Positions 1 to 7,939 of a stretch of 25,179 nt of DNA are shown one piece after another. How positions within the stretch are numbered: position 1 is the first letter of the stretch; each line of letters starts with the position of its first letter. A program made the position numbers and the translations under genes. The DNA is from Chara braunii (taxonomy: Eukaryota > Streptophyta > Charophyceae > Charales > Characeae). Where the stretch lies: the NCBI GenBank assembly GCA_003427395.1, contig BFEA01000180.1:953773-978951 (forward strand), read 5' to 3'. A model generated the notes under the pieces. The model was given only the letters and a program-made list of their open reading frames with translations, did not search any database and was not told where the DNA came from.

Positions 1-92
1 CGGGGGGGAACCGGCCCGGTCGACCGGCCGGTAGGACCGGTCCGGTTCCGGTTGGGGGAGGACCTCCCGGTCCTACCGGGTTTTCAGCACTG
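1..92. mobile_element. probable end of a GC-rich hAT-like transposon inside A's 5' LTR
   Basis: The first 92 bases are very GC-rich with short palindromes (for example GGACCGGTCC) and have no counterpart in A's 3' LTR, whereas the sequence from about 93 on matches that LTR. The segment ends in CAGCACTG, which read inward is CAGTGCTG, the CAGTG-type terminus usual for hAT elements. The following 8 bases, GTTCAAAC, match ATTCAAAC in the uninterrupted 3' LTR with one difference, as expected of one copy of an 8-bp target duplication. The other end lies outside the window, so this is an inference. A chimeric assembly join is the main alternative. Confidence 0.4.
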
Positions 93-348
93 GTTCAAAC
101 ATTGATTGGGCTAGTCATTAGCATTCTAGCATTCTGCTTCGCTATCCTATACTACGTGAATGAGGTCAGTCCCGGTCAGGTCAGGATTTGTATCTAAGTC
201 TTCCCTGCGCTATTCAGCACCATTTTGTATGTATTAGAATGCACAATGCTTGTTGAGATTCTACTTGCACTGCATTGTCCATTCAGTCCTTTTTATCACA
301 TTGCGGATCCTCGGTTTCTATGTACATTGCCCAACTGGGTATGTAACA
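93..348 (+). repeat. 5' LTR of element A (3' part only)
   Basis: Bases 95-348 match 7611-7863 nearly base for base, with a 1-nt indel and a few substitutions, and both copies end in ATGTAACA. The 3' LTR begins TGTTACAT, so the pair forms the expected TG...CA inverted terminus. A primer binding site follows 2 nt later. The beginning of this LTR is outside the window or displaced by the GC-rich segment at 1-92. The small divergence between the two copies indicates a fairly recent insertion. Confidence 0.88.
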
Positions 349-350
349 GT

Positions 351-363
351 TGGTATCGGAACG
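351..363 (+). other. primer binding site of element A (tRNA-iMet type)
   Basis: TGGTATCGGAACG starts 2 nt after the 5' LTR end. The initiator-Met tRNA primer site of plant LTR elements is typically TGGTATCAGAGC, so this matches in about 10 of 12 positions. B (TGGTATCGGAG) and E (TGGTATCGAAG) carry close variants at the same position. It fixes the element's + orientation. Confidence 0.75.
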
Positions 364-777
364 CCGCACGTGAATCAGGACCCTGATCTGACACGTGTGC
401 GGGGACTAGGTAGCTGATTAGTCTTTATTGATTGATTAGAGCACACTAGTTAGCCCCCAAAATCACGATTTTGACCTTACTGCCGAAAATCCAAAAAAAA
501 AATTCTTTTCTTGGATTTTGTTTTCTCGCTATTCTGTTGTGGAAAATCGTAACAGCGCAACATCTGAAATTTCCATTTTCGTTTTCCTTCTGAAATTCCG
601 AAATTTCGTTGTTGAAAATCCGGAGTATCCTTCTTTTCGAAAATTTCGATTTCCTGTTGCATTTCCCGTTACTTAGAAATTCGGAATATCTTCTTTTTCG
701 AAATCCGTTTTTCTGAAAACGGTACGGGAAATCCCTCCTGCAGGTATTATTTTCCAAACTGCGAATATTCTCATCTG

Positions 778-794
778 AGTAAATCCGAATACTT
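778..794. repeat. left target-site duplication of the LINE
   Basis: AGTAAATCCGAATACTT here is identical to 2349-2365. The two copies flank a block that begins with a T run (a poly-A tail on the - strand), which is the signature of target-primed reverse transcription. Confidence 0.9.
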
Positions 795-2348
795 TTTTTT
801 TTTTTTTTTTTTTAATTTAATAAAACATGGCCTTATGGACCTGACTCCTATTCTGGGGAGCGTCAGTCCGGTTCCTATTCCACCGGCAAGTCAAAATAAA
901 TTACAACAATTGACAACCACACACGCTTTCTTCCGTCAGGCCGAAGGACCCCTGAGCAGCATTGATTGCTCCACCACGGGAGGATTGACTGTCAGCTTGC
1001 CTTGTCCCATTCTTTCCTCTCAGATCCAGACTTCAGATCTGTCAGATAAAGCAATAAAAGCTAGAAAGATCCCACCTGTTGGCCTTACCCAACCTGGTCC
1101 TTCCCCTAAGCCACTTCGCCCCCCCTTCGGATGGCCGACAGTTAGCACTGAGACCTACGCCCTCAGTCTGCAATCCTATCGTCAGAACGTCAAAATTGGG
1201 TCTTGACAGGAGCTAGTAGGCTTCCGAATTCCTGGGATGAGGTCCTACTTGGCGATCCCCGTACATGCTCCAGAGTTATCAGACTTGTCCTCATTTTCCC
1301 CGTCGTCTATATCCCCTAGGTTATGTTGCAGCCTAGGACGTGCTAACACCTTCCAGCGACATCTGATGTTGGGAACCCCTTCCTGGATTTGAATTATGCC
1401 ATTCTTTCCAGCATATCAGGTCTTGTCGCAGTTCTACAATCTTGCCATCCACCAACCAGCTCCTGTAGAATCTCTGCCTTTCCTTGTTCCGCTGTTCTTC
1501 GTCTTAGGACCAGGCTCGCTTGATCTTCCGCCATCTGCACAGTATCTCGGCTTGAATCATTATTTTAGTTTCTATCCACACTTTCTCCCGTGGGTTGGAG
1601 AGTCCTTCAATTGTTCGACTGCATCTCTCCTTCCACATAACCCATAGGATCACCTTTCTGATGAGTTCAAACCAGGTCCTCTCAGCCTTCCGAGCATGGT
1701 CAGGGATGTTAGTCAAGAGGAGCAGTTGAATGGGTTGTTTGGGGAAAGGAGATGAGAAGAGGGAATTCCAGAGTGAAGATGCTCTCGCCCAGTATTCGGT
1801 TGCTTCTTTACAGAGGACTAGGCAGTGGACTATATCTTCTACCGAGCCTTCAGTACAGACTGCACATAATTCTGAACTGTCTGGGTCTGTGGTTTTCCGT
1901 CTAATGTGTAGCCATTGATTCACCGGCAGGGCTGCGTAAACAATCAGCCATTGCAAGCTTCTGATCTTGATTGGTCTGATGCGTTTGAATTTTTCCCAAT
2001 GTAATCGTGTGATTTTGTCTGCTTCCTGACCCACAAGGTTCCTCCATCTGTTTTTGATGATTGGATCTGGGTTTTTGGTCTTCAGAGACAGTCTGTACCC
2101 GAGTTTAACTGAGTAGTCCTGGATCGGAATTTTTTATTTGAAATTGCTGGTGACATTTGGCTTCCAGGCCCATTCCGATGGGTCGAATTCCAGGGATCTG
2201 ATTGCCATATCTGGTCTGAAAATTTCCTTTGGCCATGAGCCTAGGACCCTTACTTTTCTTAGGAGGAAAGAGTCCAATATAGATGATTCTACATTGTCGT
2301 TGAAAATAGCTGGCCTGTCCATCTTGGTGAAGGAGACTGGGAAGGAGA
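795..2348 (-). mobile_element. 5'-truncated LINE (non-LTR retrotransposon)
   Basis: The block is flanked by a perfect 17-bp target duplication. On the - strand it reads: the C-terminal part of an ORF2-like protein (2348 to 1504), a 3' UTR (about 1503 to 815) and a poly-A tail, seen as about 20 Ts at 795-814. Its 5' end at 2348 is in mid-ORF, the usual 5' truncation of LINEs. It inserted antisense into the leader of gypsy element A, so it is younger than A. It is flanked by leader-type AT-rich sequence on both sides. Confidence 0.88.
1504..2348 (-). pseudogene. LINE ORF2 C-terminal fragment (zf-RVT-like region)
   Basis: The frame is continuous from 2348 to 1504 except for one in-frame TAA near 2134, so two open stretches (2370-2134 and 2034-1504) are one broken protein. 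Just after the stop comes the pattern DYSVKLGYRL, then FKRIRPIKIRSLQWL, then CAVC...HCLVLC...YWARASSLW. This matches the zinc-knuckle region (zf-RVT) found C-terminal to the reverse transcriptase of plant LINEs. No endonuclease or RT core is present because the copy is 5'-truncated. About 280 codons remain. It has no relation in strand or frame to the gypsy genes around it. The family assignment rests on these motifs only. Confidence 0.7.
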
Positions 2349-2365
2349 AGTAAATCCGAATACTT
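2349..2365. repeat. right target-site duplication of the LINE
   Basis: Identical 17-bp copy of 778-794, immediately after the truncated 5' end of the LINE. Confidence 0.9.
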
Positions 2366-2690
2366 GTCATTTCTTTTCGGAATTTTTTTTTCGCAGTTCT
2401 AGGATTCTGTTAGTCAGTTCTATAAATCATTTGCAGTCTGAAGTTCGAATTTTTTTTCTCATTGATAGTTTCGCACTTCAAGGGAGGTTGGGAGACCTAC
2501 TGAACTTGCAAAAGTCGGGATTTTTATTTTTTGATAATTTTTGCAAAGTTCAAACTTTTCTTTTTTTGATTAGTGGCTCCTTATCTGGGCAATTCTTCCC
2601 ACCCACCCTCCCCACCTATGTTGTTGCCCCCTCTCGCCCTACCTTCTCTACCTGTCTCCAGGTACCCCCTGCCGCAGCATTGGTAAGTTG

Positions 2691-2836
2691 CCACGTCAGC
2701 AGGCTACGTCAGCAGACTACGTCAGCAGGCCATGTCAGCAGACTACATCAGCAGGACACGTCAGCAGGACACGTTAGCAGGCCACGTCAGCCGATAGCAG
2801 TGCCACGTCAGCAGCAGGGAATACCACGTCAGCAGG
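2691..2836 (+). repeat. tandem array of ACGTCAGCAG units before A gag
   Basis: About ten imperfect units with core ACGTCAGCAG and two variable linking bases occur back to back, the last two with longer spacers. The array ends 15 nt before the upstream ATG at 2852 and 42 nt before the ATG at 2879. Element C has a comparable array (23931-24166) at the same place in the opposite orientation, matching its own strand. The core contains TGACG on the complementary strand. There are no unique spacers, so it is not a CRISPR array. Confidence 0.85.
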
Positions 2837-2878
2837 CCCCCGACCTGGTCTATGCTGTTGCGTTCACAGACAGCAGTC

Positions 2879-4369
2879 ATGGACCAGAGGTCCGGAGAAG
2901 CAGACGAGGCCTATCACGCCCGGATGCTGGCCTGGAGTACCAAAACAAAGAAACGGGCAGATGACGCAGCAGCAGCAGCGAAGAAGAAGGCAGAGGACGC
3001 CGAGCAGGCACGTCTGTTGGCACTTGAACAACAGCGCCAGCATGACGAGGCAGCAGCAAAGGCTGCCGATGAAGAAAAAATTCAACGTCGTGAGAAGATA
3101 TTTAGCGGAGAGGAAACATTGCTCACCATGGCAGCGGAATGGCGGACCGAGGCCGAGAATGGTAAGCTGGAGGATAGCGAAAACAAGATCGCTCTCCTCC
3201 TCTCCCATCTCACAGACCTCCTGGCTACATGCATTACACAGCAGGAGGATATCCACAGCCTCGACGACTCGCTGGCTCAAGTCCACGGTCGCCTCCGGCA
3301 GCTGGAGCAACGACCTGTCGCCGCCCCCGATGCAAGCTCTTCCAACACCTCCGATCGCCTCGAAGCATTGGAGATGGACGTCGGCTCCCTCAAGGACGGC
3401 GTGCAGTTACAGCAGACCGCAACGCAACAGTTGGAACAGCGGATCTGTATTGCCGCCAACAACTCAAGTTCAGAACCGCGCGAGACAGCTCCAAAGTTTG
3501 ACGGGCAGGAGATCTTCCGCGACTCGACGGAGATAGATCCGATATCATGGTTCCGCAAGTTCGAGCTCACGTTGCAGCTTCACTACGTCAAAGTACACAA
3601 GCACCACGCATACTTATACTCCCGGTCGGAGGGCGTGTGCCAGGCATGGTTGGACAATCTCTTGTCCAAGTACGGAGTGGTAGCTGCCCACTTGCACACC
3701 AAGATCAGTTGGGATGATCTGAAGGCGGCATGGAACAAGCGGTTCCAAGTCGAGCCGTCGGAGATCAAGGCTATGGACAAGCTAATGGTCTTCGAGCAAG
3801 GCATGCTGCCGAGTACTGACTGGATTGCCGAGTACCAACGCTTGACATCAGTCCCAGACATCCAGATGGGCTTCAAGGCCATCCGCCACTATTTCATCTC
3901 AAGGTCCTGTCTGACATTAAGCAATGCCCTGACTCACGTCGAGGACACCTTGACGACAACGGCGGAACTCTTTGACCAGGCCGCGCAGATCATCATTACG
4001 AACAAGGAGGCTAAGAACCTGCGTTCGTCTGCGGCAGGCCCGAGCAGAGACCAGCATCGGCCAAGAGTGACCGTGGTCGCGGCGGCAACGCCGTTTGACC
4101 AAACTAGCGAGGCCGTGTCTGTCAATGAAGGAGACAGACTTGCAGCCGCCCGGCGCCCCGGCAGAGGCTGAGGACGCGGCAAGACAAAGACACGCACCGC
4201 ATCTAGCCCCAGGCCCGGCGTAGCAGCTTCAGCCCCTTGGTCCCAATATAGCATCTCCGAGCAAGCATTCAAGGCGCGCACGAGATTCCACTATTTCCTC
4301 TGGTGCAACAGCGATCTCCATGAGACATTGGCCTGCCCATTGAAAGGCAAGGGCAAACAGGGAAACTGA
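2879..4369 (+). pseudogene. gag: element A gag polyprotein, one premature stop
   Basis: The product would be the structural protein that forms the cytoplasmic particle packaging element RNA. The first ATG in frame is at 2852, and the one at 2879 starts the charged, alanine-rich coiled coil (residues about 1-90), followed by a second helical region. The capsid-like domain begins around APKFDGQEIF and includes PISWFRKFELTLQL and KAAWNKRFQVEPSE. A TGA at 4169 interrupts an RG-rich stretch; the same frame stays open to the TGA at 4367. This tail aligns with C's gag end (APPWVKFGLTE.., WCNS..H....C), so it is the nucleocapsid. Its zinc knuckle has lost the first Cys (Phe-Leu-Trp-Cys against Cys-Tyr-Trp-Cys). 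GGGAAAC at 4360-4366 directly precedes the final stop. Confidence 0.85.
4360..4366 (+). promoter_or_regulatory. -1 frameshift heptamer GGGAAAC at A gag end
   Basis: The gag codons read CAG GGA AAC TGA, so the heptamer is in the G GGA AAC phase needed for -1 slippage and abuts the gag stop. Element C has the identical context apart from TAG for CAG. A stem of 8 pairs (4373-4380 with 4386-4393, loop AGTGA, one G-U) starts 6 nt later. The pol sequence that should follow in the -1 frame has been deleted here, so part of this stem may belong to the deletion junction rather than to the original signal. Confidence 0.6.
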
Positions 4370-4381
4370 GCACCGCCGAGA

Positions 4382-6051
4382 GTGACTCGGTGGATGGCTT
4401 TCATCGACCAGTTCGACTTCTTTCCCGATCACATTCCGGGGAAGTCGAACCGTTTTGCGGATGCTCTTTCACGGCATCCGGATCATTGTACCGCGGTCTA
4501 CTCAACCTTCGAGATCGACGACGACCTGCGGAACAGCTTCATCCGCGGCTACCAAGCCGACCCCGAGTTTCGCGACAAGTACGGGAATTGCTCCTCTCCT
4601 CATTCGGCGCCTTCTCACTACCGGATCCAAGAGGGGTACTTGCTTGTCCACACACGGGGGAAGTACCTTCTTTGTGTACCGAGTAATCCTCACTTGCGTA
4701 CACGGCTTCTTGGCGAGTTCCACGATGCTCCCGCCACCGGACACTTTGGAGTTGATCGCACGATTGGCCGACTTCGCAAGCGATTTTGGTGGCCCGGCCT
4801 TCTCGACGACGTCACACGCTATTGCGAGTCATGCGAGGTTGGCCGACGCTGCAAATTTCGCAACCATCGTCCGTACGGCGAGTTACGACCATTACCGGTC
4901 CCATTGAGGCGAAGGGAAGCGATTGCCATGGACATTACCGGCCCGTTTCCCAAGCACAAGACCAAAGTGGATGGGATTCTCACGGTGGTCGACCGACTCA
5001 CCAAGTTCGCCATGTTTTTGCCTTGTCGCTATCATGCCAAAGCACCGGAGTTGGTCGAGGGTCTCTACGCCGGTTGGATTCGAACCAAGGGTTACCCCAA
5101 GGAAATCGTTTGCGATTTTTGGTTGGTACTCATCAAGCGATGGGGCTCATCTCTCAAGCCCAGTTCAGCCCGCCACCCTCAGACCAATGGCCAAACGGAG
5201 AGGGCGCACCAGACCACACAGGTTCTCCTTCGCACTCTCATCCGTCCTGACCAAAAGGACTGGGTTGAGCAGCTGTCGGATGTAGATTTGGCCTACAACT
5301 CCTCCATCCACCCGGCTATCGGGATGTCGCCCTTCGAGTTCGAGCACGGCTCACCGGTCACTTCGCCGTTGGACACTATCACTCCACGAACGACCGAGAG
5401 CGACGACCATCTTCTTTTCTTCGTCGGATGCAAGAGTTACTTGTCAAGGCACGCGACCAGATGGCCAAGACGCAGCAACGCATAAGCCAGCAGGCCAATC
5501 GCCAGCGTCTTCCTTGCCCATTCCGCGTCGGCGATCTCGTTTGGGTCTCCGCCGCGGAATTCAGCCTTGAACAAGATATCTCTCACAAGCTCCTCCCGAA
5601 ATGGATGGGGCCTTGGCCGATCGTAGTACCTGCTGGGGACGCACCTGAGGGACCTTCCTTCACGATTCAGGTGCTCGCCCAGTTGCCCGTCCTCCCAGTC
5701 TTTCATTGCTCCAAGTTGGCTCTTTACACGCCGGCGGAACATGACGATTTTCCCAGGAGACGTTCGCAAGACCCACCCTCCATGGACGGTTTTAAGGAGG
5801 TCGGGGACATTATCTCCCAACGATGCTACGGCAACAGGCCAACCGAGTATTTGGTGCATTTTGCATACTGCACACACCGAGCTGACCGTTGGTTGACCCG
5901 TGCGGAACTTCAANCAACAGCTCCAGACGTTCTCGCATGCTACGAACGCAAGATGCAAGGCAAGCAGGTTTCTTCGGCTCCACGCCGCGCTCGCGTCTAG
6001 GTTCCACCTTCAGATCGTCGGCTTCGCCCTCGCCCCGGCTTGACTTCATAA
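4382..6051 (+). pseudogene. pol: element A pol remnant: RNase H end, integrase, chromodomain-like tail
   Basis: This starts inside RNase H (RWMAFIDQFDF, then ADALSRHPD), right after a deletion that joined it to the gag end. The integrase zinc domain shows H...H and CESC (GHFGVDRTIGRLRKRFWWPG). Catalytic Asp is in MDITGPFP and Glu in NGQTERAHQ. The second Asp (VCD) is followed by an in-frame loss of about 8 codons near 5117, so the D-to-E spacing is 27 instead of 35. A 1-nt loss near 5420 shifts the frame; the tail continues at 5428-6000 with the GPY/F-like module (KWMGPWPIV) and a chromodomain-like end (YLVHFA..., DRWLTRAEL). TAG at 5998 is probably premature, as similarity to C's tail (VPPSDR) continues to TAA at 6049. 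Position 5914 is N. Confidence 0.85.
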
Positions 6052-6063
6052 GGAGGGGGGGGG
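6051..6063 (+). other. polypurine tract of element A
   Basis: AGGAGGGGGGGGG lies immediately before the 3' LTR start TGTTACAT. It primes plus-strand DNA synthesis. The pol stop codon TAA (6049-6051) overlaps its first base. C has the equivalent AAGGAGGGGGGG at the same position. Confidence 0.85.
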
Positions 6064-6502
6064 TGTTACATGCTGCGCCTGCACATGAGGGCCGTTTTCC
6101 AGGCCCTGCGTCCTTCAGGCTAAAAGCCTGAAAACCAGGGCCTACAGGCCCCGTGACTGTTGAGCCCGAAAGCCTGAAGACAGGGGCCTACAGTCCCTGT
6201 GTCGTTTCAGACTAAAAATGGCAATAGCCTTTTTAGCATGAAACGAAGGGCCATTTTCGGTCGTTCATCAGAATGACGGGCCCTGAAACTCAGGCACTGA
6301 ACCAGGGTTTCGGGAACAGGCTATTCTTAGCATGTTCCCACGCCAGCCTCAGCAGATGCTGCAGCACCAGCCCCTGACACACTTCGGCATTAGCAAGAGC
6401 AGCCTCCTCGGCCGGGCTCGCCCTTCAGGCAGTTAGGAGGCAGGCCGAGGTAGTACATAGGGACTTCCCATGCACTTCACGGGCAGGCAGGAGGCAGTCA
6501 GT

Positions 6503-7391
6503 AGTCTTCAGGATTCGGAAGCTGCACTCTGGAGGGAGCACTGCAGGGGTAGTAGTAGTGTCAGCCTTAGTCTTCAGCGCTGGGCGCAGTAGGTAGTTGT
6601 AGTCTTCAGCGCTGGGCGCCATAGCTAGGATAGCACTAGTCAGAGAGAGATTGGGCAGAGGCCAGAGGTACTTACCTGCAGCGCCGTTGCTCCAGCTTCA
6701 TCTTCGAGGTACCTGCCGCACAGCGCCAACTTCACAGGTTAGTACATGGCTCGTAACGGAGAGAGAGAGTTCTTCTTCTTCCTCTTCTCAGTCCACCATC
6801 TCCCTCTCACCCTCTCATCATCTGACTTCACTGCATCGGCAGACTACGAGAGAAGAGAGAGAGAGAGCTTGGTGACATTGGATCCAGACTCGACTTTTGG
6901 GCTTCAGACATACCACGAGGGATTATTTGGGACTTGTGACAAAGACTAGTCTTCAGGATTCGGCAGCAGCACTCTGGAGGGAGCGCAGCAGGAGTAGTAG
7001 TAGCATTAGCCTTAGCCTTCAGCGCTGTGCGCAGTAGGTAGCTGTAGTCTTCAGCGATGGTCGCCATATCTAGGATAGCAGTAGTAAGAGAGAGAGATTG
7101 GGCGGATGGCTGAGGTACTTACCTGCAGCGCCGTTGCTCCAGCTTCGTCTTCGAGGTACCTGCAACACAGCGCCAACTTCACAGGTTAGTACCTGGCTCG
7201 TAACAGAGAGAGAGAGTTCTTCTTCTTCCTCTTCTCAGTCCACCATCTCCCTCACAAGCTCTCATCATCTGACTTCACTGCATCGGCAGANTACGAGAGA
7301 AGAGAGAGAGAGCTTGGTGACATTGGATCCAGACTCGACTTTTGGGCTTCAGACATTACGACGAGGGATTATTTGGGACTTGTGAGAAAGA
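6503..7391 (+). repeat. 445-bp tandem duplication inside A's 3' LTR
   Basis: The segment starting AGTCTTCAGGATTCGG at 6503 repeats at 6948, period about 445. Both copies carry the GGTACTTACCTGCAG block, a GAGAGAGAGTTCTTCTTC purine/pyrimidine stretch and GGATCCAGACTCGACTTTTG. The copies differ by scattered substitutions and small indels. C's LTR has the segment once. Confidence 0.88.
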
Positions 7392-7499
7392 CTTGTTGTT
7401 GACGACAACCCATCTCTCCCCCTCTCTTCGTCTGATCCCCTCCTCCTCATCTGTGTATGTTTGGACCTGGCGCTTTCTTCCTGTGTACAGCGCCAGGCT

Positions 7500-7635
7500 C
7501 CTTCACACCTTGTGATGGATACGATGTATGTTTACTCTACATTCAAACACTGATTGGGCTAGTCATTCCTTCACACCTTGTGATGGATACGATGTATGTT
7601 TACTCTACATTCAAACATTGATTGGGCTAGTCATT
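7500..7635 (+). repeat. 68-bp tandem duplication inside A's 3' LTR
   Basis: CCTTCACACCTTGTGATGGA starts at 7500 and again at 7568. The two 68-bp units differ at about one position (CACTGATTGG against CATTGATTGG). The near identity suggests a recent duplication. Confidence 0.88.
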
Positions 7636-7863
7636 AGCATTCTAGCATTCTGCTTCGCTATCCTATACTACGTGAATGACGTCAGTCCTGGTCAGGTCAG
7701 GATTTGTATCTAAGTCTCCCTGCGCTATTCAACACCATTTTGTATGTATTAGAATGCACAATGCTTGTTGAGAATCTACTTGCACTGCATTGTCCATTCA
7801 GTCCTTTTTATCACATTGCGGATCCTCGGTTTCTATGTACATTGCCCAACTGAGCATGTAACA

Positions 7864-7902
7864 CAGGGCCTGAAAGGGGCTCATCGGGGCTTCAGCCTCG
7901 CA
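7864..7902 (-). repeat. 3' LTR of element B, first 39 bp, interrupted by A
   Basis: On the - strand it starts TGCGAGGCTGAAGCCCC and is identical to the start of B's 5' LTR (15337 downward) except for about one base. It stops abruptly at A's LTR border, which identifies B's 3' LTR as the target of A's insertion. Confidence 0.85.
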
Positions 7903-7913
7903 TTCCCTCCTCC
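7903..7913 (-). other. polypurine tract of element B
   Basis: On the - strand GGAGGAGGGAA directly precedes the TGCGAGG start of the 3' LTR and lies about 26 nt past the end of pol. Confidence 0.75.
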
Positions 7914-7939
7914 ATAACTTCGATAGTCCTCTGAGAAGT

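Larger units (their letters stand above)
349..2851 (+). other. untranslated leader of element A, with a LINE insertion
   Basis: No convincing + strand gene lies here. Positions 440-777 are AT-rich with runs of T/A and many GAAAT/CGAAA words. Positions 795-2348 are a LINE on the - strand. Positions 2366-2600 are again T-rich, and the end holds a tandem array (2691-2836). The last part resembles the leader of element C: a T-rich tract, then GATTAGTGGC / GATTAGGGGC and CCCACCCACCC, then the array. A + strand open frame at 2431-2964 runs through the array and looks fortuitous. Without the LINE the leader would be roughly 0.9 kb. Confidence 0.6.
93..7863 (+). mobile_element. element A: degenerate Ty3/gypsy LTR retrotransposon
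   Basis: Order seen: 5' LTR remnant, primer site, leader, gag, RNase H end, integrase with chromodomain-like tail, polypurine tract, 3' LTR. RNase H before integrase defines Ty3/gypsy. Protease, RT and most of RNase H are missing between gag and the RNase H remnant, so A cannot reverse transcribe itself. A lies within the 3' LTR of element B: B's LTR sequence resumes immediately at 7864. A's left border and target duplication cannot be checked because the window starts inside its 5' LTR. It carries a LINE in the leader and probably a hAT element in the 5' LTR. Confidence 0.87.
6064..7863 (+). repeat. 3' LTR of element A (1.8 kb, internally duplicated)
   Basis: Bounded by TGTTACAT...ATGTAACA and preceded by a polypurine tract. 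Bases 7611-7863 match the 5' LTR remnant. The first 250 bases are dense with short inverted repeats such as TTCAGGCTAAAAGCCTGAA. Two internal tandem duplications (445 bp and 68 bp) explain why it is longer than C's 1,156-bp LTR, with which it is clearly related through the middle and 3' part. It should hold the promoter, R region and polyadenylation signals, but I could not place a TATA box or transcription start with confidence. Small open frames inside look fortuitous. Confidence 0.88.

Noticed and set aside
835-1206. 123-codon + strand frame
   Set aside because: It lies in the 3' UTR of the antisense LINE; no motif and atypical composition for a protein.
2431-2964. 177-codon + strand frame through the tandem array
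   Set aside because: The array lacks stops in this frame; the frame overlaps gag out of phase and shows no domain.
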